A DNA stretch of 64,000 nucleotides. Origin: Cyprinodon diabolis. Its lineage: Eukaryota > Chordata > Actinopteri > Cyprinodontiformes > Cyprinodontidae. The notes under the pieces were generated by a model. The model was not told the origin of the DNA. It worked only from the letters and a program-made list of their open reading frames with translations, and did not search any database. The position numbers and the translations under genes were made by a program. Shown in pieces: positions 37,754-48,335 of the stretch (the stretch's first letter is position 1; the number at the start of each line of letters is the position of its first letter). The stretch is from NCBI GenBank assembly GCA_030533445.1, contig CM060078.1:27040091-27104090 (forward strand), given 5' to 3'.

Positions 37754-40700
37754 TCTATGTAAATACCTATGTTGACTAATGATCCTGCTATTTAAAAAAA
37801 ATAACAAAAACAGAAAAAGCTGTCATACGTGGACACACTGTATATACTTTATATATTCCAATGCCCCTTTTTCTTCCTTTGGCACATTCTTCTTCTTTGA
37901 CTATTTGATGTAACAAGTAAATTTCTCCACCTTGAGAACAATATCAATCAAAGATTTAAAAGAAAATGGCCCCAAGATCAGCATATAATGTGGCTACTTT
38001 TTGAAGCAGGTCAGAAACTTTCCTTTCTGATTTTAACCAATCAGATCTATATATATCTATAATACTACTATGACATCTCCAAGGAAACAGTTTACTTGAT
38101 GAACTTATAGATTACGTTTTCTAACTCCTGTCCCTCTATTTGTTGCAAGTTGTAAGATTTCTGTTCCTTTACACAGAAACAAAAATATACCTAACACTAC
38201 ACCCTCTTACTTGTATTGGAGAATTTCCGTATAAATAACAACTTGTTAAGAACTTAAAAAACACAAATTAATACAGTTTTTATTTTTAAAGGTCTTTTCA
38301 TTCTACTCCACCTGACCTTTTGTTTGTTTTGATCCACCTTTGTAACGGTATATTTCTGGAAATTGTAATTATGTATGAATTCTACTAATTGATTTTCCTG
38401 CTATTTCTACACATAGGCTCTGTTCCTTGTGAACAACAAGATCACCACTATCCACCCTAAAGCTTTCAGCCCTCTGACCAAGCTGCAGCGCCTCTACCTG
38501 TCCAAGAACATGCTAAAGGAAATGCCAGCTAATATGCCCAAGAGCCTGCAGGAGCTCCGCATCCACGAGAATGAGATCACCAAGATAAAAAAGGCCTCCT
38601 TCCAGGGCATGTCACAAGTCATTGTGATGGGTATGAATTGAAATGATATTGAATTATTATAATTTAAATCATATGTGCCTGCAGGATGTTGCAGTTTTCT
38701 GTACTGCTGAAAATAGAAAGCTAACGGCTAAAAATATATGTGTCTTGGAAGAAGCAAGCTTCTCATTAAAACATGAAACATTTGAGTGACCTTTTATGTT
38801 TACAGAAATATAAAAGGATGACAGAATACCTTGTTAATACATTGATCCTTGATATTTCAGAGCTTGGTTCTAACCCTTTGAAGAGCGCAGGAGTGGAGGC
38901 TGGAGCTTTCTCTGACCTGAAAAGGGTCTCTTACATTCGAATTGCAGATACTAACATCACAGAGATTCCCAAAGGTAATGATCCCCGTCTTGCTTTATTT
39001 AATGACAAGACGATAGACAGGCAAATGCTTTAAGGTTAATGGAAAGATCTTTTATCCAAATGAAATGGATCTCGGGATTATTGCAAATGACATTATCATC
39101 TCGTGTGAAAGGATCTCTATTTCATAGATTATATCAAAAGAGAAATTTTGTTAAGCAACAAACAGGGAGGTATTTTCTAAGCCATGGGCCAGATACTGAT
39201 AACAAGTAACATTACGTTTTCTTTAAATCTTTTGCTTAATAATATGTTTCAAAACCTAGAAAATAAATATGGGATGCAGATAATGTAAATACTATAACAA
39301 CAATTTTAATAGTTGTACTAAAATTTGTCTTTTTTAATATGTTATATTGCAACTTATTATACATTTTTCATTTGAACAAGATATTTGGATAAGCTCAGTT
39401 CAAAAAAGTTAAGCAGGCAAACAAACAAGATGATTTGTGATGTTTTCAAGCTGACAGGATTTGTTGCCAGGTCCAGAACTTATCCTCACTAAGAACAGGG
39501 TAATTTAAGGCTTCAAACCCGATTTTCAAACTGAACAAGTTTCTAAAGTAAAGATCCAGACCAATTGGCTTTGTATGAAGAAAATACTTCAATGGGTTAA
39601 TGTACCTTGTACTTCAAACAACACATTTCATCTTTGCTCCAATACTTCAAGTTTAATCCAGCTGTGAAGGATTAAAAACACCATTTCCGAGAAACACAAA
39701 TATGTGCGGCTTAGATTCACTAATTTTGAAAATCACTTCCAGGACAGACATGAAGCATTCAGAGACGCACTCGCAGTTGATTTATTTATCGTAGTTGCAT
39801 AACATTCATAAAAAAATGTTCATGTATTTTGTTTCTTTCTTTTGATGAAAACCACAAAGCTCTTTTAGTGGGAATGTGCTGTGAACGGAGTCCATAACAA
39901 GTGATCAGATTGAACAGTTACATTATGATGCTTGAAGTCCTCAGCCCTTGTTTGATGGTAATCCTTTCTTCCGTGGGTTGGCAGGTCTGCCTAGCTCTCT
40001 GTCTGAGCTTCACTTGGATGGAAACAAGATCACCAAGGTGACATCCAGCAGCCTGAAAGGCCTGAAGCATCTGGCCAAGTAATAAAAATTATGCTTCTCT
40101 TTACAGCCTTCTTTGCAGACTCGCTGTGAAATAGCCAGATGTAGCAGATCGTTGTATTAATGGGACAGTAGTTTTTGGAAGGACTAATGGATAAAGTCTT
40201 GCTTGCTTATACACTTTCTTGCATCACTCGAGTGATGCTAAAAAGTGAGAGATGATTTAAAGCAGCATGTGAATGATAAAGAAGATTTCCCTACAGCAGC
40301 TTTTTCTGCCTGTATTGTCTAACTTCGATTTTTGCAGCCAGAAGCTCACAATTTTCCAATTTTGCTTTATTTAGCCAATTTTGGAGGATGTGTTCCCTTG
40401 TCTTGTGTTCTTCCAGACGTGACTCACCCCTTTGCTTATTTTTCTTTCAGGCTCGGTCTGAGCTACAATGAGATCAGCTCTGTGGAAAACGGCACTCTAG
40501 CTAATGTACCACATCTGAGAGAGCTGCACCTTGACAATAATGCTCTGACCAGTGTTCCCCCTGGCCTGCCTGACCACAAATACATCCAGGTACACACTGG
40601 TTTGGGAAATGTCGGGAGTTATAAATACCTAAATAAGGTTTCGTCAGACAAAGTGCTCCCTTGAGAGTATATTAATAGACCAAAGTGCAGTTAAATTCTC

Positions 40701-42403
40701 TCATGAACAAAGAGAACCTTCATTAAATATTCTGTTCTTTTAAATGAAACACACTTATTGATTTCTTAATTTTTTAATGTTTTTTTTCATATATTTTTTA
40801 AAGAGCATTTGAATTGCAGAAAAACACTACAAGGCGATATCTGATAGCCATCAGAATTGATGTTAAAGTATCTAAGAGACAGGTGGTCAGTTCAAAAGAA
40901 GTTCCCCAAACCATAATACTTCCAGCCTTAAGGACTGGTTATACACCCGCAGAAGTGTGTCACAGTGAGCTAGTCGCAGGTAGGATACAGATTTATTTAT
41001 ATTTAGATTTATGCTCAATTTTGAAGCGTGATCAGCGCAATGTTATTCTACGCCAAAACGCAAGACAGACAATCACAAACTAGTTTTGGGTCTAGATACG
41101 GCCGAGGCGGTGAGGAAGTGGGGACAAGTTTGTGCAACAACAGAGCAACAATGACGAAAAAAGGCTGGTATCCAGGTGGAAAAAGGATCCCAGCATTCTC
41201 GTGCACCTCGCTCTTCTAGGTGGTCCCACTTCAGAAGTCGGCTCCCGCAATAGCGGTCATACAAACAAAACAAGCCAGGAAGGTACGAAACAGGAAATAT
41301 GCATGAGTAAAGCGGATCTAGATTTGACCAATCCGAGGCCTCCTGTCTGTGGTCACCTACAATTTGGGAGAGGTGCAGCAGAGTGTTTGCCGAGGAAGCG
41401 GGGACGTCTCTGAGTTCACTGCTACACCTACGCTGATGACCCAGTTTCGAAGTATAAACCAGCCTTTAGGCTCTATAGTTAATAGAAAAACTATTTTCCA
41501 GCAATGTCACATCTGGTTTAGCTCCTTAGTTATGGTTTAAATATATTTAAAGGTTAGACTCATTTATCCAAAAAATATCCTATCAGAAATCATATTCTTT
41601 GTCTGCATACTCTCGATTTGTGTTTTCTTATGAAGCCTGGAAGGTAAACTTGTGCACTCTCTTTCTCATTATACTGCGCAAGCATGCTTTAATTTCAATG
41701 GTAGCAATAGCCTTCTGTCAATCCCATGATAACATAAAACTACCCAAACCTGGAATTCAGTGAGCTATCTTTTCTGAGTGACCGATGAACTGCAATGTGT
41801 ATTTCCTTCACCGGTAGACATTTTAATCCCACAGTTGGCTTGGTAACACCTTAATGTTTGTCTCCAATAAGATATTAGAATTATATGGAAATTGGGAGCT
41901 CTTGCAACTCTCTCTCACAATCTAGACTTCGTCCACACAAGATTATATAATTTGAGAACTGCATGGGCAGAATAGTTAACAGATGGATGCCTTTGTGGAT
42001 ACTGCTCGTCTTCTCTTCCATTAAGTACTTCATAGAGACCCAGGAATGTATGATTAGTATAGGTGGAGGATTAGGAATGTTTACCTTACCTCGTTTTGAG
42101 ACATGTCATTATTTTTAATTTTTTACATAAGAAACCTAAATAATAGCTGGACCCGTCTCATTTACAAACCACATGTTGTAATTATTTCAATCCCTTCTCC
42201 AGGTGGTCTATCTCCATGCCAATAAGATTGCTGCTGTGGGAACAGATGACTTCTGCCCTCCTGGCTTCAACACCAAGAAGGCCATGTACGCCGGGATCAG
42301 CCTGTTCAGCAACCCTGTACCTTATTGGGAAGTTCAGCCGGTCACCTTCCGCTGCGTCAATGAGCGCTCTGCTGTCCAGCTCGGAAACTATAGGAAGAAG
42401 TAG
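26574..42403 (+). CDS. dcn: Decorin, complete coding region in seven exons
   Basis: Secreted class I small leucine-rich proteoglycan that binds type I collagen and limits fibril growth in the extracellular matrix. Coding exons are 26574-26781, 34381-34493, 38417-38630, 38861-38974, 39985-40078, 40451-40589 and 42203-42403. All introns are GT-AG and the phases agree, giving 1083 nt and 360 residues (human decorin has 359). Visible in order: signal peptide (about residues 1-16); a Ser-Gly glycosaminoglycan site at S35-G36; N-terminal cysteine cluster C53-X3-C57-X-C59-X6-C66; leucine-rich repeats about 70-310; the collagen-binding motif [10 protein letters not shown] at 202-211; C-terminal disulphide pair C312/C345. 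The start was chosen because it has A at -3 and opens the signal peptide; an upstream in-frame ATG-like start lies in the intron. N-X-S/T sequons occur at N210 and N261; the third site usual in mammals reads N301-K-I and is absent. Identification is by motif and near-full-length family resemblance. Confidence 0.97.
27128..27840. mobile_element. hAT-type element with intact ends and 8-bp target duplication
   Basis: Flanked by perfect 8-bp repeats TCAAATTG (27120-27127 and 27841-27848), diagnostic of hAT. Ends are cagaggtgtcagtaac and gtacttttgacagcactg, imperfect inverted repeats, with subterminal runs of short agtac/gtact motifs that typically bind hAT transposase. 713 bp with no transposase frame, hence non-autonomous. 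It lies in decorin intron 2. Confidence 0.88.
28010..28356. mobile_element. TTAA-flanked miniature inverted-repeat element, copy 2
   Basis: Left end aaggtatagtggaggat, right end atcctccactatacctttaa: near-perfect inverted ends. TTAA is intact on the right and TGAA on the left. It lies in decorin intron 2. The inside differs from copy 1, so only the termini are shared. Confidence 0.65.
28357..31981. other. Decorin intron 2, nothing recognised
   Basis: About 3.6 kb of AT-rich sequence. Open frames of 60-84 codons have no motifs and no splice or coding support. Confidence 0.45.
31982..32721. mobile_element. Miniature element with GGGCGATAT-type inverted ends
   Basis: Starts taggggtgggcgatat and ends atatagcccagcccta, an inverted pair seen in a very common fish miniature transposon. 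The interior is AT-rich with no frame. No clear target duplication. It ends 22 bp before the next LTR element. Confidence 0.65.
32744..33426 (-). mobile_element. Solo-type LTR, minus strand, with 5-bp target duplication
   Basis: Bounded by TACAG at 32739-32743 and 33427-33431. On the minus strand it begins TGTTGGGATC and ends CATGACA. About 41 bp inside, a gggggtac run is followed by a second TGTTGGGATC. It therefore looks like an almost fully collapsed element: a few bases of the 5' LTR, the polypurine tract, then one full LTR. A minus-strand AATAAA lies at 32814-32819. Open frames on either strand here (32876-33402) are not genes. Confidence 0.75.
33427..34380. other. End of decorin intron 2, possible old repeat remnant
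   Basis: Around 33680-33760 the phrase ggagccttgaggaactcc resembles a widespread fish repeat, but too little is preserved to name it. Confidence 0.3.
34381..34493 (+). CDS. dcn: Decorin coding exon 2 (113 bp)
   Basis: It follows a pyrimidine-rich acceptor ending at 34380 and is closed by a donor GT at 34494. It encodes residues 70-107, including the first canonical leucine-rich repeat ([12 protein letters not shown]). It enters in phase 1 and ends on a codon boundary, matching the flanking exons. It is too short to stand out as an open frame, so it was found by reading for the decorin sequence. Confidence 0.95.
34725..35242. mobile_element. Probable PIF/Harbinger-type miniature element
   Basis: Inverted ends ccccatttacact and agtgtaaatgggg, flanked by TAA on both sides (34722-34724, 35243-35245), the 3-bp target type of PIF/Harbinger. 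It is non-coding and lies in decorin intron 3. Confidence 0.6.
35430..35777. mobile_element. GGCTGTGTCC-type inverted-repeat element, copy 1
   Basis: Left end ggctatgtccaaaagtctgc and right end ggacattcagatacagcc. Internal blocks agtagtggact and gtagtgatcatccatgg are shared with the copies at 46938 and 62561. It is non-coding and lies in decorin intron 3. Confidence 0.7.
35778..36989. other. Decorin intron 3, nothing recognised
   Basis: AT-rich, no supported feature. Confidence 0.45.
36995..37205 (+). pseudogene. LINE reverse transcriptase C-terminal fragment (degraded)
   Basis: An open stretch reading VQNAV, then [10 protein letters not shown] and GAFNGWAPG, parallels the conserved VQNAAAR, LHWLPV and FKALNGLAP blocks near the end of many fish non-LTR polymerases. 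It is short and deleted internally. The call rests on pattern memory. Confidence 0.45.
37500..37674. repeat. Dispersed repeat fragment next to TA tract
   Basis: The phrases aggatcttgcctaaggaccc and cttctcgaacctggcgtc resemble the 3' part of the fish repeat seen at 57829-58072. Confidence 0.35.
37675..37751. repeat. (TA)n microsatellite, about 38 units
   Basis: 77 bp of uninterrupted TA in decorin intron 3, about 670 bp before the exon at 38417. Confidence 0.97.
37752..38416. other. End of decorin intron 3
   Basis: AT-rich with no recognised repeat; ends in the acceptor ctacacatag. Confidence 0.5.
38417..38630 (+). CDS. dcn: Decorin coding exon 3 (214 bp)
   Basis: The acceptor AG is at 38415-38416 and the donor GT at 38631. 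It encodes residues 108 to the first base of codon 179, covering leucine-rich repeats such as LQRLYLSKN and [12 protein letters not shown]. It enters in phase 0 and leaves in phase 1. Confidence 0.96.
38861..38974 (+). CDS. dcn: Decorin coding exon 4 with collagen-binding motif
   Basis: The acceptor ends at 38860 and the donor GT is at 38975. Residues 179-217 include [10 protein letters not shown] (202-211), known in decorin as the type I collagen-binding segment. N210 in this motif is an N-glycosylation sequon (NIT). The intron before it is only 230 bp, the shortest in the gene. Confidence 0.96.
38975..39984. other. Decorin intron between coding exons 4 and 5
   Basis: 1010 bp, AT-rich, without recognised repeats. 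Confidence 0.5.
39985..40078 (+). CDS. dcn: Decorin coding exon 5 (94 bp)
   Basis: The acceptor AG is at 39983-39984. The donor is placed at 40079 (gtaata), splitting the Lys248 codon as AA|G, which keeps frame with the next exon. It encodes residues 217-248, including the repeat [12 protein letters not shown]. Confidence 0.94.
40079..40450. other. Decorin intron between coding exons 5 and 6
   Basis: 372 bp with no recognised feature other than the splice signals. Confidence 0.6.
40451..40589 (+). CDS. dcn: Decorin coding exon 6 (139 bp)
   Basis: The acceptor tttctttcag ends at 40450 and the donor GT is at 40590. Residues 248-294 include the repeat [12 protein letters not shown] and the sequon N261-G-T. 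It ends on a codon boundary before the last exon. Confidence 0.96.
40590..42202. other. Decorin last intron with a GC-richer block
   Basis: The block at about 41020-41460 is visibly richer in G and C than its AT-rich surroundings. It carries several overlapping short open frames on both strands and may be an old insertion. No family could be assigned. Confidence 0.4.
42203..42403 (+). CDS. dcn: Decorin last coding exon
   Basis: The acceptor ends at 42202 and the stop TAG is at 42401-42403. It encodes residues 295-360: the last repeats and the C-terminal capping ear, with C312 in DFCPPG and C345 in TFRCV. The tail ends NYRKK, slightly more basic than mammalian decorin. The position corresponding to the third mammalian N-glycan reads HANKIAA and cannot be glycosylated. 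Confidence 0.96.
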   Translation: MVYLHANKIAAVGTDDFCPPGFNTKKAMYAGISLFSNPVPYWEVQPVTFRCVNERSAVQLGNYRKK

Positions 42404-43620
42404 AGCCCAGCTCGTCCGCGGGAAAGAATGTGTTTATAGATGAGAGCATGAACGTTTTGTAAGTGTGTGTTAGATCATAACCCCACAACACTGATTTCCA
42501 CCACTTCTGATGTCCAACTCTGCCACTGTACAAATGATGATGGTATCAGTTTCCACACTTCTTTCAATGTTCTAGCCAATATGTCCCGGAATCACAACAT
42601 TACACTATCGCTATTTAGCTTCCAGGTTTGTCCAGTTTATACACACAACTTATAGTAAACAGCAGCACATTATGGTGGCACTCACACACAACATATCCTT
42701 CATGGTACCAGTTAAGTGATGCATTTCTTTTTTTTATGTTTTTACATACATGCTTTAACACATTCATTTGCATAACATATAATATGTTAATAAAATCAGT
42801 GGATCAACATGGAGATGAACCCAAACCAAAAAGACGCCTCACTCAGTGGAGTAATGTCACAAATACCACAAAGGTCAAATCTTTCAACTTTTATACATCG
42901 TACTAGAGCTGGCCTGCAGAGCAGGCAGCAAGAGTAACCTGTGTTTTAAACTACATTAACAATTGATTTTCTGCTGTGTAGTAGATACGTCCTGTGTAAT
43001 AGGAATGGCTTTAGGATTGTAACATCAAACAAACTGCACAGAACTCAAGTTTCTATTTGTATTGTATTTTCTTTAAATAGAGATAAAAGCAAAAATGTCT
43101 CGTTCCACATTGTGATTTCTTTTGCTTAAAGCAAAGCTGTTTTAGTTTTCAAATTTTCTTCATCATATTCTATCTTCTGTTTCTCTTCCTAGTGCTTCCT
43201 TCCACACAAGGTGAGAAGAGACTAAACATTTTAGAATAAATAATATGTTTTGAAAAGAAGTCATGTCCAAAGATTATATGCATGATCTTTATTTCTTTTT
43301 TTTTTACCTTTCCAATAGAACCAAGTGCTTTTGAATTCACTTGTTTATGGGCTCATGTATTTCTCTCTTTTTTTACTTGTTCTTACTCTCTTTAACAGTC
43401 ATGAAAATTGGAGGGTGCACCCAGCACCCCTGTTGGTGTGAATGTTGTATGTATAGACGCTGTATATAAATGTATAAAAACCTCTCAATGCTTAAAGGCT
43501 ACAAGGCACTTACCTTAGCTCAGACTTAATATATCAGCAGGAAAGGTTTTTCTCTTTTTTCCAGGAGCAGGTGCTCCAGCTAAGGTGTCCTAAATAAAAG
43601 AAAAGTACTAATAAAAGAAA
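42404..43620 (+). other. dcn: Decorin 3' untranslated region with candidate poly(A) signals
   Basis: After the stop at 42403 no further open frame is supported. AATAAA hexamers occur at 42789-42794, 43235-43240, 43593-43598 and 43610-43615, so several alternative 3' ends are possible. Which one is used cannot be told from sequence alone, so the right edge is provisional. Confidence 0.5.
42789..42794 (+). terminator. First AATAAA poly(A) signal after decorin stop
   Basis: This is the canonical hexamer 386 bp downstream of the decorin stop codon, the nearest of four in the 3' region. Confidence 0.4.
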
Positions 43621-46600
43621 AGTAGCATTTTTGTTTATGACTGAAACTTTCTGAATTCACAGTATTAACTCATTTATATCCAATCAACAATGGATTAATT
43701 ATGCATTATACATAGTATATAACATTTTATAACAGGAATTGGTTGCAAAGATTTGAATGTGAAATTTATCTTACACTTTCGAAACCAAGTAGAAACTACA
43801 AAATACAAGCTCAAATGTGTACTGTTGATAATATTTGTATAGCTGTCTCATAGGAAGATTTAGGTCCTGTTTATATGGAGACAAAAACTGTATCTTTGAC
43901 AAAAACTGCTTGGAAAAAGGTGCCTATGCCGGGGCCATTGGAGGTGCTGTGACTCTGCCACAGTGAAAAGTCTACAAAAACAAAAAAAGTGTAATGAACT
44001 GTCAATGTATGCAAGGTAAACACATCAATGTGGCAATGAAAATAGCAACCAGGCTGCAGGAGCTAAATCTTTATTCATTCAGAAAATATATGTTTCATGT
44101 GTAAACATAGAGAGGCAAAACCAGCATTTGGATGGTGGTGTTTACGGTGGACCAATACTACAGGCCCTAAATCAGACCCACATGATCATTCTTCCACTTC
44201 TATGCCTAAAAGCTTTTACATCTTTATTATTATGTTATCAAAATCCCCACATTTAACTCTAGAAGCATATTTCTTGAAATTCCACCAAAATTTTTCTTGT
44301 TTGACTGCAACCCTTTCCCCTGAGGCTAATGCTTAATCTCACTGGGCTACAAATTTAATGGAGGTCTGAGCTGTCAGTTTGGAAGCGTTTTTTTTTTAAT
44401 GGTTTGAAATAGTAATCAATGACAAAGGTTAGTTCACTCTGTACGGCAGCAGATTCTTGGGTTTATATTACTTTCAGCCGAAGGTGAGAGGTTTTATGAG
44501 ATGGTTGGTATTTTAGCACAAAATTTTATTAACAAAAGATTAATAATTCCATAAACTTGTTATAAATGACCTCCCCGTGGACCTAATCTTCTGTTTATTG
44601 TAACGTTTTTGTCTATGACTAAAATGAAGGTGTTCAGAGGGAAAAACTGAAGCATATTATTCTTTTTTTTTTTAAAGGAAAATGATAAAACTTCCTGTCA
44701 AATAGATCCCAAAAGATTTTTTTATACGTAATAAGAATGTATATTTGTAGCCTGTGTATCTTTGCGAATTATAGACACAATGGCTATATAATCACTGAAA
44801 TGTTTGAGAAATTAGACAAAAACAGAAATGTTTCTGTTTAACAAGGGGCCTAACCAGATGATGTCTAGATACAGATGATGTCTAGATACATAGATAAACT
44901 AAAAAGTTCCCCTTTCCACACATTTCATCCTTATGCGTATGTCAGTGTTGTCCATATTACTCCCTTTTTTTATCACATCCTTTCTATGAACAAACGGCTG
45001 GTTCCCTGCCATCTGGAAACAATAAGTCATATTACAGATGTTTTTTCACAGCACAGAAACTGTAGTACTGTCAGGGTAAATATGGATCAGGATCTTCTTC
45101 CAAAGAATTACACAATGGAATCAGTTCTCCACATTTAAAAGTGCTTCACAATGGGATCCGAATAAAACTGCAGTAATTGTAAGGACTCTCAGTTCCCTGC
45201 AATTTTAACTTTGATTAAAAGTGTTTTAAAACAGGAGTAAAAGGACAAAGTAATTTTTAACCAACATTACTATATACTGCTTGGTAATAAAATGTATTTC
45301 AATACATGATTAAAGTGTTCCCAATCTATTTTCCAATCTATTTCAAATGAACAGAGGCCAAAACTCTGGGAACTCTCTGGGTATTATATGCATCTATATA
45401 TAAAGACAGTAAACACATTCAGTGTACAGAGTTCAGTCTGACATGTCTGGTTTGTGGGAGGAAACCAGTGCTCACAGGGGAGATCTCACAGACTCACAGC
45501 AAACTTGCAGATTTACACTTTTGATTAAACACCTTCATGTTTTAAGCCTTATATTTTCAGGAAATAAACTAATTTTCTTAGTAAAGATTTAAAATTGGAG
45601 GGCAAATTATGTAAATAAAATCAATGTCAAGACCAATTAACTCTCTACCTCCTCATTCACATATTGTAATTTTGGAGATATATATATATATTTGCAGAGG
45701 AACCATTTCATGCTTCACACAGATTTATTACCCTGCAGCCATTTAAGATCCTTCAGTAGAAATATTTACACCAAGCAAAACAAATTAGGTCCATATGACA
45801 TTTACTAGTTTTGACTAGAAGTGAAAAAAAAAAAAAACATTTTAAAGACTAATGTATTACTCGGATGATTTAGTGCCTACCGGTGATATTTTTCTCAGCC
45901 ATCCATCTGTAGCGCAGATCTGACATATAACCACATCTTTTTATTTGATTACTTACCTTTTCTGGTGGTTCATTTATTTTAACAAATTTGATTTATTTTC
46001 ATGGTGGAAATTATCCCAGCTAGTTATTGTAAGTTTATTTTGGTTTAATCAAGTTTTAATCCAGATTTATATTTTATATTTCTATTCATAACTACTAAAA
46101 ATAATCTTTTCTTTAAATCCGTAATGTTTTCCAGTAATTATATCATCATTATAAACCAGAAAAGTTGTATTAACAACCTTTCTCATGCGAACGACTTTAC
46201 AAGAAGGATACTAGCTGAATCAATCCCCAGAAGTAAAACAAGGAATGATTATTAAAAGCGCAGCTGTTTTCTGGCATGCACAACTTAAGATAAGTCATTT
46301 CACAACGGCCCTATCAATGACTGCAGCCTCTAAGTCAATGACTTTAGCAGAAAGCTTCAAGCTAGTTTCGTAGAAAGCAGTAGCTTGTCATCAAAATCCC
46401 ACAATTTTCAGGCTTGTGTGCTTCACTGCTTATTTTAGAGAAAATGCTGGAAAGAACATGGCAAGCATCTACTGTATCTTCTCTAAATAAAAGTCTGTTC
46501 ATTAGAACATTTAAAACAGTAGCTGGATAATAGATTTCAAACTGTGTCACAAGTTATATTATTGCAAAGTCATTATGTTCCCCATAAAATGTAATGTTTA

Positions 46601-46937
46601 TCTTTATTGAGGATGCAATCTTTGTCCTGCACCTTTTAGGTCTGCCTATGCTTCAATACCACTAAGTCATTGGCAGGTATCTGGAGAAATCAACAGTATA
46701 ATAAGAAGGTAATTCCACCTTTTGATAGTGGCGCGGAAACAGAGACACATTTAAAAGATGCAAGACATCGAACGTCAAGGACTGAAACTGAGGAACCCTG
46801 GTTTAGAGTATAGTTTGACCAAAAGGACAACAGAATTCACTATACTAAGAAGTCCTCAGTCTGATTTAGGTATAGATCAGATCTAGTTTTCGAAGTTTAG
46901 GCCTACAAGAGCCCTAAACTTAATTCTGAGAGCCATT
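43621..46937. other. dcn-lum intergenic region, nothing recognised
   Basis: AT-rich with short A/T runs. Open frames at 44097-45138 and 46362-46550 have no recognisable content. A short remnant around 45450 (tttgtgggaggaaaccag) resembles the 12660 repeat. Confidence 0.4.
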
Positions 46938-47510
46938 GGCTGTGTCCGGGCATCCGTCCAAACCCCTAAATCCCTCTGTCACTATATAGAGCGGGGACAA
47001 TGTAGTGGACTTTATTCTGAACTCAGTTAACTGACCGTTAGGACAGATGATCACTACTTTTTGCTCCCTGTTGGTCACGTGACTCTGCCTCCCCGCATGG
47101 TGCCTGGGCCATCTTGGTCATGTGTTGCGGCTGTCGTGTAGCGACAGCGGAAGTGTTGGCCTAATGTGTTGGAGAAAGAGAAGGTTTCAAGTACCCGGTA
47201 CGATCCCCACAGCCTGCTCTCTGGGTTCCTGAGCAAAACCCTTAACCCCTGATTGTTCCACGGGCGCCACACAATGGCAGCCCACTGCTTCCGAGGGGGA
47301 TGGGACAAAATGCAGAGAACGAATAACAATAAAGGGATTTACAACATCTGCTCATCTAGTGCCCATGGATGATCAATATCCTTGTAAGGTGCATTTAAGG
47401 AAATTTCGAGTCCACTAATTTTTCATCCACTAGACGTACACTCATCTGAAATGGCGTAACCACTATATAGTGCCCTATATACTGGTTAGGGCGGACATTC
47501 GGACACAGCC
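46938..47510. mobile_element. GGCTGTGTCC-type inverted-repeat element, copy 2, with an internal insertion
   Basis: Ends ggctgtgtccgggcatccgt and gcggacattcggacacagcc are clear inverted repeats. Relative to copy 3, about 150 bp of a different repeat (47185-47336) interrupts the interior. Confidence 0.75.
47185..47336 (+). repeat. SINE-like or LINE-tail repeat nested in the element
   Basis: Contains acccggtacgatccccac, ccttaacccc and cgggcgcc, and ends acaataaag, in the order of a common fish short repeat, with an A-rich tail. The minus-strand open frame at 47075-47329 is inside it. Confidence 0.5.
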
Positions 47511-47594
47511 ACTGTCTTGCAAATTTTACATGCATTCCTGCTCCAACTCGCCAAATGGCTGAATAACCACCACAGCAGGTCATGAGGTCCTTTA

Positions 47595-47700
47595 GAGTCT
47601 GGTTAACGATTCATCTGATACAGGTGTGCTGGGTCAGGGATGTCTTTACAAGCTGCATTAAAGTGACTCTTAAGGACTGGAGTTGGAAACTGCATTTATC
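47595..47700. repeat. Half-copy of palindromic miniature family
   Basis: The phrases atacaggtgtgctgggtcag and aaggactggagttgg match the end part of the family at 17829; the other half is not seen. Confidence 0.35.
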
Positions 47701-48139
47701 TTGGATACAACTTTGTGGAGGCTAGACTGGCGTCTGCAAATCCCTTGATTTATCGTTGGTGCTGTCTACAGGTAATTCCAGCAAAGTTCAAACTGCTTGT
47801 TGAACGTGGGTAAACGTTGTTTCCATCAGCTTTGGGCCTTTGTACTTAAGCCTTTATACTTTAGCTATGAGCTTGGATTTGCTAGCATCAGGTTGAAACA
47901 TAAATCGGCACAGTTTACGCACACTTGTAGGTTATTACATTAACATACAAGAATGTGGATAAATCTTAATCTGCACTTTGATCGCCAATGTAAACATTTA
48001 AAAGCTTTAAGCAATCTCAAGGCCTAGTGTCTGCGACTTCTAGACACGGCTGTGCTTAATCACACCTGACTGAAATATTTAGTTTATCAGCAGAACTTGA
48101 CTGCACAGTATGGATTTTGACAACCTGTGATTAGAGCAG

Positions 48140-48335
48140 TGTTTTTCAGCTCTTGTCCTCTTGGCACACTACTCTACATGTGCTGATGAAGGTTCTCTAC
48201 ATGGTTCAGAGTTATCCCTGCTATAGCACAACAGAGAGAAATTGATTGCTGGATAACAGGCTTTGCTGAGCTGCAATTACCGAAATCTGGCAGAGAAGCA
48301 CCTAAAACATTCAGAGCAATTAGCCTCGGAAAAAA
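48140..48335. mobile_element. Palindromic miniature element, divergent copy
   Basis: The core ggataacaggctttgctgag then ctgcaattacc parallels the core of copy A (17829-18032). The ends are eroded. Confidence 0.5.

Noticed and set aside
41132..41413. Possible exon or gene in the decorin intron
   Set aside because: Several short frames overlap on both strands, none has a recognisable motif, and the decorin frame splices cleanly across it.
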